Shown here one piece after another: positions 6,332 through 14,228 of a DNA stretch of 58,072 bases. Every line of letters starts with the position of its first letter. Within the stretch, counting starts at the first letter, position 1. The stretch is taken from positions 1 through 58,072 of IMG/VR virus record IMGVR_UViG_3300017605_000517. One strand, 5' to 3'. The notes under the pieces are model-generated. The model saw only the letters and a program-made list of their open reading frames with translations, did no database searches and had not been told where the DNA came from. Source of the stretch: a virus. Made by a program: the position numbers and the translations under genes.

Positions 6332-6341
6332 CTATTAGGGT

Positions 6342-6359
6342 GGGGGTCCGAAGACCCCC
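6342..6359 (-). terminator. Terminator with a UUCG loop
   Basis: GGGGGTC (6342-6348) pairs with GACCCCC (6353-6359); on the minus strand the loop is TTCG, a very stable tetraloop. It follows the DUF6011-like gene ending at 6364. Confidence 0.75.
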
Positions 6360-6363
6360 TCCA

Positions 6364-7137
6364 TTATGCCTTGCTGGCGCAGGTGGATCCCATTCCGCGA
6401 GCGCGGGACTCCTCGTCGGTCAGGTCCCGTCCACACCGCCAGCACATGCGGAGTTCGTCAGCGAACCGCTTACCCGCAACCTCCGGGGTGTCGCGACGGA
6501 TCTTCTCCAGGATAGCGTCAGCGGCCTTCCAGCCCTTGATGTCGTAAAGTTCGTTGGAAGCCTTGACCTGGACCTTGCGATCACCGGACCGCTTCCAGGT
6601 GGACACCCGGTAGAACCCCAGCACGCCCTCTTCCGTGTCAACGGCATAGTAGCCGTCCGGCACATCAGCGAACGGGTCACGCGGGGTGGTGTCCGGGACA
6701 TAAGCGGGTCGCTGATCAGTGATGTTGCACTGGGGACCGTAAGGCGCACCGTGGGTGCACACCACACCATGTGCGGGGGTCGGCATGGGAGTGGTGTTGC
6801 CCGACTCTGCGATGCGGACACGGAGACGGTTGATCGCCGGGGAGATGTCGCCCTTCTTGATCGTGTCGCGCTGGGTTGTCCACCAGGCCGCTGCCTGCGC
6901 GTGAACCGTGGGGTTGACCTGCGCCAGTTGCGCAAGCAGGCGCTCGAACTGATTCTTGGCAGCATCCGAAGCGTTATCCCCGAAGTGCCGCATCTCGGTC
7001 ATTTCACGAGTGCCCGCAGCCGGTGTGCGCTTCGTGGCAGCCTTTGCGCGATTGCGTGCGATGGCGGCCTCCTTGGCCTCGTCACGCCGGATGTCCGCAG
7101 GCTTGAGTTCGTGCTGGGTGTAGAAAATGGTGGTCAT
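6364..7137 (-). CDS. DUF6011-like protein with C-terminal zinc motif
   Basis: The ATG at 7137 follows AAAAGGGGAACTCCG and gives 257 residues. The C-terminal ~25 residues (CWRCGRDLTDEESRARGMGSTC) match the short DUF6011 zinc-binding motif, which sits at the end of many actinophage proteins. Residues ~155-215 (DGYYAVDTEEGVLGFYRVSTWK...) form a beta domain seen in the same context, and the N terminus is helical and basic. The function is unknown; nucleic-acid binding is inferred. Confidence 0.7.
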   Translation of the reverse strand: MTTIFYTQHELKPADIRRDEAKEAAIARNRAKAATKRTPAAGTREMTEMRHFGDNASDAAKNQFERLLAQLAQVNPTVHAQAAAWWTTQRDTIKKGDISPAINRLRVRIAESGNTTPMPTPAHGVVCTHGAPYGPQCNITDQRPAYVPDTTPRDPFADVPDGYYAVDTEEGVLGFYRVSTWKRSGDRKVQVKASNELYDIKGWKAADAILEKIRRDTPEVAGKRFADELRMCWRCGRDLTDEESRARGMGSTCASKA

Positions 7138-7163
7138 CGGAGTTCCCCTTTTCAGATGTCGTC

Positions 7164-7223
7164 ATGCCCTGACATCACCTACGCTACGGCAGCGGTGTGT
7201 CCGATGTCAACCCCCGATGTCAA
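7164..7223 (-). promoter_or_regulatory. Strong early promoter with duplicated TTGACATCGG (for 7137)
   Basis: On the minus strand: TTGACA (7210-7205), an 18-bp spacer, TAGCGT (7186-7181), 7 nt, then GTCAGGGCAT (7173-7164). A second copy of TTGACATCGG lies 13 bp upstream (7223-7214), too far for a -35 here; it may be a regulator site. Confidence 0.8.
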
Positions 7224-7286
7224 CTCGGCCTTGTCGGAGAATATGCTAAAATTTCGCTCAGTCCTAGTTTAAAACGGACAAAGAGG

Positions 7287-7344
7287 GACCCCGGTCACAC
7301 CACCCCCCGAGGCCTTTACGGGGTAGGGGTGAGTGACCGAGGTC
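7287..7344 (-). terminator. Large hairpin after the gene ending at 7360
   Basis: GACCCCGGTCAC (7287-7298) and GTGACCGAGGTC (7333-7344) pair over 12 bp with one mismatch; a smaller C/G stem lies inside. It probably ends the transcript of the lysine-rich DNA-binding protein gene. Confidence 0.6.
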
Positions 7345-7359
7345 AGTCCAGATGTCCAG

Positions 7360-7896
7360 TTAGGACGAACGCCTACGGGTGGCCTTGGGTTTGGGAGCGG
7401 GGGCTTCCTCGGCAGCCGCCTTGGCCTTTTTGCCCTTGGCAGGCTTGGTCTCCTCCTCGGCCTCATCCTCGTCCTTGGCCTTTTTGCCAGCCTTGGCGGC
7501 GCTCAAGCGCTCCTTCTTGGCCTCCTCGACCTCACCGGCCCTCACACGCTTGATGACGGCCTTCACGGTCCGGTCATTCTCGCCGGTGAACGAGTAGCGA
7601 GCGCGGTCGGTGCCAACCTCGCGCTCAATATCACCATCAGCGGCCATCTTGCGCAGGATCACCCGCACGTTGGCCGGAGTGAGCTCGGTGCCGAGCGTCT
7701 CATTGACGTGATCGGCGAGCCACGCCGCACCCATGCCATTGGTCTCGGCCTTCTCCTTCTTGGCCGGAGCCGATGTCTTGGCGGACTTGCCCTTACCCTT
7801 GGCAGGCTTCGGGTCGTCCTCGTCCTCCGCGTCTTCGACCAGTTCCAGACCGTCGTCCTCGAGTTCCTCGACAGCCGGAGCGCTCTTTTTTGCCAT
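7360..7896 (-). CDS. Lysine/alanine-rich protein with winged-helix core
   Basis: The ATG at 7896 follows GGGGGTACGAAC and gives 178 residues. Acidic and K/A/P-rich flanks surround a folded core at ~50-110 (GMGAAWLADHVNETLG...NVRVILRKMAADGDIEREVGTDRARYSFT) that reads as a winged helix. The C terminus is K/A/E-rich and ends RRRSS. The plan of a DNA-binding core with disordered charged arms resembles nucleoid-associated proteins, so DNA compaction or broad regulation is inferred. It is the first gene of the leftward early-type region. Confidence 0.65.
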   Translation of the reverse strand: MAKKSAPAVEELEDDGLELVEDAEDEDDPKPAKGKGKSAKTSAPAKKEKAETNGMGAAWLADHVNETLGTELTPANVRVILRKMAADGDIEREVGTDRARYSFTGENDRTVKAVIKRVRAGEVEEAKKERLSAAKAGKKAKDEDEAEEETKPAKGKKAKAAAEEAPAPKPKATRRRSS

Positions 7897-7951
7897 GTTC
7901 GTACCCCCTGTTAGGTGGTTAGTCCGGATGATGTTTGTCTGTGACGTGATA

Positions 7952-7981
7952 ACACTACCCTCACCCTGCCCTCTTCGCCAA
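7952..7981 (-). promoter_or_regulatory. Promoter for the gene at 7896
   Basis: On the minus strand: TTGGCG (7981-7976), an 18-bp spacer, TAGTGT (7957-7952). The TCAGGGC leader of the other early promoters is absent. It is divergent from the TATAAT of the plus-strand gene at 8001. Confidence 0.55.
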
Positions 7982-7986
7982 AAGGC

Positions 7987-7992
7987 TATAAT
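7987..7992 (+). promoter_or_regulatory. -10 box TATAAT of a leaderless gene
   Basis: A perfect TATAAT ends 8 nt before the ATG at 8001, which has no Shine-Dalgarno sequence. No good -35 box is visible. Confidence 0.6.
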
Positions 7993-8000
7993 GCGTGTCC

Positions 8001-8345
8001 ATGGGATATCTGGTCGTCACGCATGTTAAGGACATCCAGGCTGCTCGCGTAATGATGAACAGCATGCCGGAGGTCGGTGGACCCACCTTTGAGGGCGCGC
8101 AGGTGGTCGGGGTATATCGGATGCCCGATCGGGATGAACCCGTCTGTCCGGGGTCCTCAGGGGGATGCAGGGAGACGTCATGGAAACGGTCACGCCGAGG
8201 ACACATGGTGCATGCATGCGGTCGGCGTAACCCTCGGTATCGCAACTGGATCGCAACTACACTACTCGACATGTTCGGGATCAATCTTCTACCTCGAGAC
8301 AAGACACGGCGAGTGTTTCAGAACCCTCAGGGTTGGGGACGATAG
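8001..8345 (+). CDS. Hypothetical protein with CGRR motif, leaderless
   Basis: The 114-residue product resembles a family found in many actinophages but of unknown function. Residues ~1-40 are beta-rich (MGYLVVTHVKDIQAARVMM...AQVVGVYRMP), followed by VCPGSSGGC, then GHMVHACGRRNPRY and the ending LLDMFGINLLPRDKTRRVFQNPQGWG. Cys and His residues suggest metal binding. It stands alone on the plus strand between leftward early genes and leftward late genes and ends at a bidirectional terminator. Confidence 0.65.
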   Translation: MGYLVVTHVKDIQAARVMMNSMPEVGGPTFEGAQVVGVYRMPDRDEPVCPGSSGGCRETSWKRSRRGHMVHACGRRNPRYRNWIATTLLDMFGINLLPRDKTRRVFQNPQGWGR

Positions 8346-8351
8346 ACGAAA

Positions 8352-8380
8352 GCACCCCCGGTTCTCCAGTCCGGGGGTGC
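8352..8380. terminator. Bidirectional terminator between early and late regions
   Basis: GCACCCCCGG (8352-8361) pairs perfectly with CCGGGGGTGC (8371-8380) with a 9-nt loop; CTCTTT follows on the plus strand. It separates the gene ending at 8345 from the end of the late operon at 8437. Confidence 0.8.
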
Positions 8381-8436
8381 CCTCTTTACCTACCCTCGAT
8401 ATCCATACCGCCACTTGTTACGGTGGGATATTGATA

Positions 8437-8802
8437 TTACGATTCTCTCGCGGTGCCGTCAATGGTGCGTACACCCACGTTTTCCTGGAGATACACAGAA
8501 GCACCCATCGGCTTCCACACCCCGAAGTGCATGAGTGAGGCAATGCTGAAGTTGATTGCCAGGTTCATCAGGAACGGCACCCAACCGAAGTTGATGTAAT
8601 CGCTTCCGTTGGCAATGAGGGCTTCCACGGTGGTCTTGACCGCAACCACAACTAGAAGTAGAGTACCCTTAGCCCTTGCCGAGGTCACCCGTGTGGTGAT
8701 GACCGCGACGGCTAGAGGCAGGAGAACAGTGATGATGAGGGAGAACATGCCTGCCGCATTCGCTGTGAACGCGTACACCGGCAGCTCAGGTAATGTGTCC
8801 AT
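8437..8802 (-). CDS. Holin-like membrane protein
   Basis: The ATG at 8802 follows GAAGGGAAAT and gives 121 residues. Three hydrophobic segments are visible (~18-38, ~45-62 and ~75-92), with a short charged C terminus. Size, topology and position at the end of the lysis cluster, after the endolysin and two other membrane-associated proteins, fit a holin that permeabilises the inner membrane. The assignment is by topology and context, since holins do not share sequence motifs. Confidence 0.6.
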   Translation of the reverse strand: MDTLPELPVYAFTANAAGMFSLIITVLLPLAVAVITTRVTSARAKGTLLLVVVAVKTTVEALIANGSDYINFGWVPFLMNLAINFSIASLMHFGVWKPMGASVYLQENVGVRTIDGTARES

Positions 8803-9040
8803 ATTTCCCTTCTCTCCAATGCTGCGGCATCATTGCCGCTTGAAACCTGTCACCGAAGTGATTCTCTCGGCGCAGTCGTATGGCCTCTCTGGCTACCCGA
8901 TTTACTACGGGAGTTTCAGCCCTGGTCTGGCGGAGTTTCAGTTCCGCCTCTTCTCGTACACGTTGGGCTTCCTCAAGTTCCGCCTGATGATCCCCGCCCA
9001 ATTCTGGCGACATCCAGAACAAGATCCTTCTCCACTTCAT
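8786..9040 (-). CDS. Charged helical protein of the lysis cluster
   Basis: The 84-residue product begins MKWRRILFWM and continues as a long charged helix (HQAELEEAQRVREEAELKLRQTRAE) followed by NRVAREAIRLRRENHFGDRFQAAM. Proteins of this form are common next to actinophage holins and are of unknown function. It overlaps both neighbours by a few bases, showing coupled translation within the lysis cluster. Confidence 0.65.
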   Translation of the reverse strand: MKWRRILFWMSPELGGDHQAELEEAQRVREEAELKLRQTRAETPVVNRVAREAIRLRRENHFGDRFQAAMMPQHWREGKYGHIT

Positions 9041-9348
9041 CGGTCACTACTCCCCTGAGGCAAGGGCAAAGATGAGAGGGCAGCGTTGGCGGTGTGACCA
9101 ACTTCAACCAGTCTTCCTACCTGCTTGGCCAACTCATCGTTGCGCTGATCTTGGGCTCTGATCGTCTCCCTTTGCTCTGCAATTATGAGGTCTTTCTCCG
9201 CCAGACGGGCTTCTAAATGCTTTTGTTCCCGATCCACCGAAGACTGAGGTCGCAGTGTTCCCCGAAGCAGGGCTGTTACCACAACAAGGACCACACCTAT
9301 GCCAAAGCCAAACTGCGCTATCGGCCCTGTCAGGTCTAATCCAGGCAC
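9037..9348 (-). CDS. Membrane-anchored coiled-coil protein of the lysis cluster
   Basis: The 103-residue product has one N-terminal transmembrane helix (IAQFGFGIGVVLVVVTALL) followed by a coiled coil (DREQKHLEARLAEKDLIIAEQRETIRAQDQRNDELAKQ). This layout occurs in holin partners and spanin-like proteins; which applies here cannot be told from sequence. It lies directly after the endolysin gene and the terminator-like hairpin at 9386-9434. Confidence 0.6.
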   Translation of the reverse strand: MPGLDLTGPIAQFGFGIGVVLVVVTALLRGTLRPQSSVDREQKHLEARLAEKDLIIAEQRETIRAQDQRNDELAKQVGRLVEVGHTANAALSSLPLPQGSSDR

Positions 9349-9385
9349 GCCCTTACCCCCACTTCTTTTCTGTTGTCTGTGTAAA

Positions 9386-9434
9386 CCCCACCTCGACCCC
9401 TGTCACAGGGAGTAGAACAGTTATCGAGGTGGGG
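9386..9434 (-). terminator. Hairpin between endolysin and membrane genes
   Basis: CCCCACCTCGA (9386-9396) pairs perfectly over 11 bp with TCGAGGTGGGG (9424-9434). It could attenuate or end late transcription between the endolysin and the holin-like genes. Confidence 0.6.
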
Positions 9435-9452
9435 AGATTGTTGATGCGGTGA

Positions 9453-10214
9453 TTACCGCATGCGGACACCCATCTGTGCCCAAGTCTTCGGGCCTACAAT
9501 GCCATCCACTTTGAGTTTTCTCATTTTCTGGTACCACTTGACACGCGCTTCGGTCTTGGGACCAAAGACCCCGTCAAGCGTCAGTTTACCCCCGCCAATC
9601 CACTTCTGGAGGAATAGGACGTCTGCTCCCCGCAGGTTGGGTGTGGTCAACCGCAGGATGCGACTACCGGGCTGGTGGTTTCCCCCGCCACCCCCCCACT
9701 TCGCGATCCAAGTTGCCTTGGACTCACCGCTGGCGATTGACCTCAGAGCCTCAAGCATCATTGTATCCTCAGCATATCGCCGAAGAATCTCAGTGTGCTG
9801 GTGCCACTGGTGATCGTTGGTGGTGTCCTCGATGTAGTTTTTGACGAAGTCCCATCGCTTGGCCGAACCGGTACCGGTCCACCCCTGGAAACCCCGAAAG
9901 TACTTGCGTCGAGGGTCACTGTGGTCATGGTAGATGGCAGCCCATCGGCTGGCACTCAGAACCATGTCCGACTTGCTCATGGACATGTCAAGCGCCGTTG
10001 CCAGATCCCTACGCCAATCACCGGGAGGTGCGGCATCGTCCACACCAACCGCTGAATAGTTGTTGGCGTAAGGCTGATCCTCGAGTGACACGTGATAGCC
10101 GCCCTTGCGCATGTGCGCCAGGTTACCGACAATGCCAGAGAACACCGCTGATGCATAGTAACTGTCCCAGTCGACAGCCGCCTGCTTTAGTAAAGAGGGT
10201 GCAAGCGTGCTCAT
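9453..10214 (-). CDS. Endolysin: M15-like peptidase plus peptidoglycan-binding domain
   Basis: This 253-residue protein has two domains. The N-terminal ~165 residues contain GGYHVSLEDQ, ALDMSMSK and DHQWHQHTEI, the H...D...WHxH spacing of an actinophage endolysin domain related to zinc M15 peptidases, which would cut peptide bonds in peptidoglycan. The C-terminal ~65 residues (LRGADVLFLQKWIGGGKLTLDGVFGPKTEARVKWYQK...DGIVGPKTWAQMG) are a PG_binding_1 domain with its paired DG-x-x-GPKT motifs. No lysin B (mycolylarabinogalactan esterase) was recognised anywhere. The gene overlaps its upstream neighbour by four bases. Confidence 0.85.
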   Translation of the reverse strand: MSTLAPSLLKQAAVDWDSYYASAVFSGIVGNLAHMRKGGYHVSLEDQPYANNYSAVGVDDAAPPGDWRRDLATALDMSMSKSDMVLSASRWAAIYHDHSDPRRKYFRGFQGWTGTGSAKRWDFVKNYIEDTTNDHQWHQHTEILRRYAEDTMMLEALRSIASGESKATWIAKWGGGGGNHQPGSRILRLTTPNLRGADVLFLQKWIGGGKLTLDGVFGPKTEARVKWYQKMRKLKVDGIVGPKTWAQMGVRMR

Positions 10215-10561
10215 TCTTCACCCTCCCCAACTGCCTGGGGGACCTCAACACTGGGTGTCTCGATCCAGGGTGCGGCGATGACATCGAACTCCGCCTCTTC
10301 GGCAGCACGCCATCGGTTCTTAGGTGCAGCCGGATCTTCGATCAGTTCCACACCCTCGGCGATGCGAATCAGGAACTTGCCGGGAGTCGGTCCTAGGGCA
10401 TCTCCCGGAAGGTAGTCGTAGAGCCAGGCCTTCTTGCCTGGTCGGTCACACAGCAAGAACCCCTTAGGGAACCGCGAGGATGCGTCCTGACCATTCAGAG
10501 GCCCACCTACGCAGACACCCGAGTAGAGGGGATTCTCCGGAACTTCATGTTCTTCCTGCAT
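10211..10561 (-). CDS. Hypothetical protein between tail and endolysin genes
   Basis: The ATG at 10561 follows AAAGGAGGCAAA and gives 116 residues. The sequence begins MQEEHEVPENPLYSGVCVGGPLNGQDASSRFPKG, and the GGPLNGQ turn is frequent in small actinophage tail-associated proteins. A short beta domain (KKAWLYDYLPGD...PGKFLIRIAEGVELIED) is followed by a Pro/Glu-rich end. It overlaps the endolysin start by four bases. A tail or lysis accessory role is inferred from position. Confidence 0.6.
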   Translation of the reverse strand: MQEEHEVPENPLYSGVCVGGPLNGQDASSRFPKGFLLCDRPGKKAWLYDYLPGDALGPTPGKFLIRIAEGVELIEDPAAPKNRWRAAEEAEFDVIAAPWIETPSVEVPQAVGEGEE

Positions 10562-10605
10562 TTTGCCTCCTTTCATCCTCGATCTTACCGGAGTTAAAAC
10601 TCTGA

Positions 10606-11544
10606 TCAGTTACACTCTCGGGCACTGAAGGACAACCAACCCCCACCATCACGAGTAAGGGTCCCAGTACCGGAGGCTCGTTTCCATCGGGCCTGGACAG
10701 TGTATGTTCCGGCTGGTATTGCGCTGGCAGGAATATAGGCCAGTCCAGAAAACATGGTGTTGGTTGCTGCGGCTGTGATGGTCGCCCCAACTACGTCATA
10801 ATCTACGCTGTTGATGCGGACCCCCAGTTGGGCGAAGGGAAATGATCCACCGTTCTGGAAGAGTATCTGGTGCATGTCGATTCTAACTCGTGTGGGTGTC
10901 CACCTCTTTGTGAAACTAAAGGAGGTTACTGCCCCAGCCCCCGCCATATTGACGTAACTAGCGCTAGTGGTGGTATCGCTTCCTCCGGAAGATACACCGG
11001 ACACACCGTTCTCAGAACCGCAGATGTAGTCTCCGCTTACCTTGAAGGCATCGCCGGAAGCAACACTCAGCTCGTTAGCAGCCGTACGCGACATGCTGAC
11101 ATCAACGGATGCTGGTCCTCCTCCCCAGTTTATGGTGCCAGCCGCGTCAATCATGAATCTGGAGTTTGCATCCCCGGTTACCCGTGTTTTCCACATAGCC
11201 ACACTTGAACCTGAGGCCTGTCCATTGATACCCTCTCCGGTGGTGTCTGTACTGGGTCCAAGGAGATAGGGACCAGCGGCCGCACGAGACTGCAGAATGG
11301 GTAGCCAGTCGTTTACGGTGGTGCTCCACATGTACCGGCGTCGGGTATCTGTCTCAAAAATGTCTCGCCCATCCCACCGCAGCGATCCCACCGGACGAGT
11401 TCCAGAGGTACAGATAAAAGTACCAACGGCAGCATCAAGTTTATCCATGCTGTCGTTCACATCTGTTACCACGTCGATGAAGTCGCCTGTAGTAGGATCG
11501 GGGTCGGGTTTACGAAGTCCCAGTTTAGTTGTCGAAGTTGCCAT
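10606..11544 (-). CDS. Minor tail protein, likely receptor-facing
   Basis: The 312-residue protein starts MATSTTKLGLRKPDPDPTTGDFIDVVTDVN, the typical beginning of actinophage minor tail or tip proteins. The middle (GTRPVGSLRWDGRDIFETDTRRRYMW) is a short beta-hairpin domain common in these proteins. The C-terminal ~130 residues are Ser/Thr/Gly-rich strands (SDTTTSASYVNMAGAGAVTSF...RVRIDMHQILF) likely to form a receptor-binding beta-sandwich. It is the last tail gene before the lysis cluster. Confidence 0.7.
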   Translation of the reverse strand: MATSTTKLGLRKPDPDPTTGDFIDVVTDVNDSMDKLDAAVGTFICTSGTRPVGSLRWDGRDIFETDTRRRYMWSTTVNDWLPILQSRAAAGPYLLGPSTDTTGEGINGQASGSSVAMWKTRVTGDANSRFMIDAAGTINWGGGPASVDVSMSRTAANELSVASGDAFKVSGDYICGSENGVSGVSSGGSDTTTSASYVNMAGAGAVTSFSFTKRWTPTRVRIDMHQILFQNGGSFPFAQLGVRINSVDYDVVGATITAAATNTMFSGLAYIPASAIPAGTYTVQARWKRASGTGTLTRDGGGWLSFSARECN

Positions 11545-11552
11545 GGTATCTC

Positions 11553-14228
11553 CTAGAAGGGAAACGCGATGATGCTGCGGTTCTCAAACCGGCACAGCCC
11601 ACCGTCGATAGTCCTATACTTCGCTATTACTCGATAAAGGCCGGGAGATAGGCCAGTCACGGGTATCACTATGCAAACACTGGCGTAGTAAACCTCATCG
11701 GTGTTAGAGGCCGACCATCCGAAGTCCACCGACCAGGAATCGCTGGGTGACCACACCACCGCGCCAGTTGCCTGATTCTGGATCTCGAAACTCATGTAGC
11801 CCTCGGTACCGGTTACCGGAGTGGCCAGGCTATGGCCGATGTGGACACGAGCGCTCAACATCAGCAGTATTAGTCCTAGACTGCCTACTGATACATTACT
11901 CACCACTGGTCCTGAAACCAAGAATCCCGATGACTCGTCAGTAGGATCCCCGTATGAAGTGCTGGCACGCCACACCAGGCTAGACTCATACCCGTGTTTG
12001 AGTCCAAATGCCAATCGAGATAGAGGAACCAACTGGTTAAGTTCGTTGACAGCAGCAAGACCATAGGTCCCATCGGACAGCAGCCCTGCCTCAACCTTTT
12101 TAACCCCGAGGGTATCAATCACGTCCAGAGATCCATCGGTGATGGTGATGTCACCCCCGCCACTGACTTTGATGCCCCCGGAACCACTAACGGTCAGATT
12201 GGCCAGCAGGGCAGATTCAGCGGTGATGGTTCCCGCTGTCAACTTTGAGACAGACAAGGAACTGATGTGCTGATCCCGGATGAGGTCAGCGGTAACCGTT
12301 GCCGCTGGCGAGGGAGATGACTTGTTCCCCGATCGGTCAACCGCCACCACCTTCACATATACCGTCTCAACCTGGGGAATGTTAAAGGTTCCTACTGCCG
12401 GTATCTCGGCGTTAATCATTCCCGCATTAGCGGCGAGTTCCCCTACGCGGTTGGTCTGGTCCGGATAGAAATCCGCTGATCCACCCACGTGAACGTTCAG
12501 TCTGGCCAAATCAGGCTCCAGGTTGAACGTGCCACCCGAAGATTTACCCAGGGTGTGAGTAACTTGAATGATCAGAGCTCCAAGTGCTACCGAGTCACAA
12601 CTAGCAGGAGTACTGGGAGCGAATAAGTCCCCTACGGTTGTCACGAATGCCGATGCCGAGAAGTCTCCGAAATGCGGGGGTGTCGAGGCATCTACTGCTC
12701 GGATCTGAATCTCATAAGTAACCGCAGGAGTCAACTCGGAGAGAGTAATTTCATTGATTCCCCACCCCACGGGCTGATAAGTCCACTCCGGGGTTACCGC
12801 CACCGGATCACTCAACGGCGCACCCCACGGGTTTCCCGTCAACTGACCCCATCGATAACCGGCTACCTCTCCCCATCGGACTTGATACCCGATCACTTCT
12901 GACACCCGGTAGCGTATCTCGTAGTACGCACCATCAAGAATAGTGGAACCATCCGTATTCAGTGGTGTGGACCAGATAGCCCGAATGACCGATCGAGTGT
13001 CATTCGTAGCACTCGACTGGTAGGACCCTGTCGAGAAGTCTCCAAACACCGGAACATCTGGAACCGTGGTGTCTACTGATGGACGCGACCCAACTGGTTC
13101 GGTCACACCGCCACCACTGAGCGATCTGGGAAGATCTCCAACTATGATATTGGTATCGCCACCCTCATAGAACACATGGGGAGACAGATCTGTCCACACC
13201 CCGTCACCATCGCGGAAGGCGACTGTCCACCCCTTACGAATGGGCCAGGACAACTCGACCACCCGGAGCTTGACGGGATGGATTATCTCGCCATTCCAGG
13301 TTTCCTCGTTGGCCACGTCCTCGAACCCCGCTGCGGGGTTGTAGACGTAGATGTGATCACCAACCTGCACATCTCCCTTGATGTCGTAGGCGGATGTGCC
13401 CAGGTTCACCGAGGGTGCTTGTGGTGCCCCGTACTGTCCCAGCAAAACCGCTGCGCGAGCATCTACGTTGGTAGGTCCGGTGAATGACTCAGAGAATACC
13501 CGAGTCATCACCATGTCGCCTCCATTTAGATCCTTGTAGGGTACTGAGGGCTGACTCGCCGTTCCCACTTGAATAGTTTCGCCCTCACCTTCCCCCAACA
13601 CCACCACCCGTGTTGTGTACTGGTCGTTATCGCGAGACATTGTCGCGTTACCCGGTAGCGCCTTGTATCGAAGATCCGAGGAGTCATTCTTGGCAACCAG
13701 GATTGCTTTTGGTGTGGTCGAATACAGTTGTGCCACCGTTCCGGCGTCCAACCATCCTCGGGTAGTAATCCGCCACTCTGCCCCGAAAACGCTGCAGATG
13801 TAGTCAATCACTTTTCGAGGAGTTACCCATTGGTGAGTTCCGGTGTATGTACCCGGGATGGAATGGAAGGTTCCCTCATCTATGGAACTGATTGGGAGAG
13901 CTCCTCTGATGGCAATGTCAAACGAGGCGTTGGTGTATACCAGGGGATTCTCGAATACCTCCCCTGACCCGTTCTCATCACCCAACCAGAACTCCAGACC
14001 AACACCGCTTATCACGGTACCTGTCTCATTATCGGCCTTGGCCCGATACACACCCACATATCGAGCGTCATTCAGCAGTTTGTCTCCGTACTCCGCGACG
14101 TTGACCGATCCCGGCATGATGACGACATGACCGAACGGGGTCAGGGCGTCTAGAACAGCCTTGGGAATGTTCCCCCGTAGGCGGACATTCCATGACCCCA
14201 CCGATTGCTTGACTTGTGTAACACTCAT
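11553..14228 (-). CDS. Large minor tail protein (tail tip, with fibronectin-like region)
   Basis: The 891-residue protein is long and beta-rich. The N-terminal ~350 residues (SWNVRLRGNIPKAVLDALTPFGHVVI...) resemble the tip-complex protein that follows the distal tail protein in actinophage tails. The central part (~410-560) has a fibronectin type III pattern (INEITLSELTPAVTYEIQIRAVD), preceded by repeated Tyr/Trp-rich strands. The C-terminal part starts with DQHISSLSVSKLTAGTITAE, a motif of phage tip proteins before the terminal fiber domain. It overlaps the preceding gene by four bases and probably contacts the cell surface. Confidence 0.75.
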   Translation of the reverse strand: MSVTQVKQSVGSWNVRLRGNIPKAVLDALTPFGHVVIMPGSVNVAEYGDKLLNDARYVGVYRAKADNETGTVISGVGLEFWLGDENGSGEVFENPLVYTNASFDIAIRGALPISSIDEGTFHSIPGTYTGTHQWVTPRKVIDYICSVFGAEWRITTRGWLDAGTVAQLYSTTPKAILVAKNDSSDLRYKALPGNATMSRDNDQYTTRVVVLGEGEGETIQVGTASQPSVPYKDLNGGDMVMTRVFSESFTGPTNVDARAAVLLGQYGAPQAPSVNLGTSAYDIKGDVQVGDHIYVYNPAAGFEDVANEETWNGEIIHPVKLRVVELSWPIRKGWTVAFRDGDGVWTDLSPHVFYEGGDTNIIVGDLPRSLSGGGVTEPVGSRPSVDTTVPDVPVFGDFSTGSYQSSATNDTRSVIRAIWSTPLNTDGSTILDGAYYEIRYRVSEVIGYQVRWGEVAGYRWGQLTGNPWGAPLSDPVAVTPEWTYQPVGWGINEITLSELTPAVTYEIQIRAVDASTPPHFGDFSASAFVTTVGDLFAPSTPASCDSVALGALIIQVTHTLGKSSGGTFNLEPDLARLNVHVGGSADFYPDQTNRVGELAANAGMINAEIPAVGTFNIPQVETVYVKVVAVDRSGNKSSPSPAATVTADLIRDQHISSLSVSKLTAGTITAESALLANLTVSGSGGIKVSGGGDITITDGSLDVIDTLGVKKVEAGLLSDGTYGLAAVNELNQLVPLSRLAFGLKHGYESSLVWRASTSYGDPTDESSGFLVSGPVVSNVSVGSLGLILLMLSARVHIGHSLATPVTGTEGYMSFEIQNQATGAVVWSPSDSWSVDFGWSASNTDEVYYASVCIVIPVTGLSPGLYRVIAKYRTIDGGLCRFENRSIIAFPF

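Noticed and set aside
6211-7272. 353-codon plus-strand frame
   Set aside because: It lies opposite the DUF6011-like gene, which has a ribosome site, promoter and zinc motif.
8437-10214. Lysin B gene
   Set aside because: None of the lysis-region proteins shows the GxSxG esterase motif; only a peptidase endolysin and membrane proteins are present.
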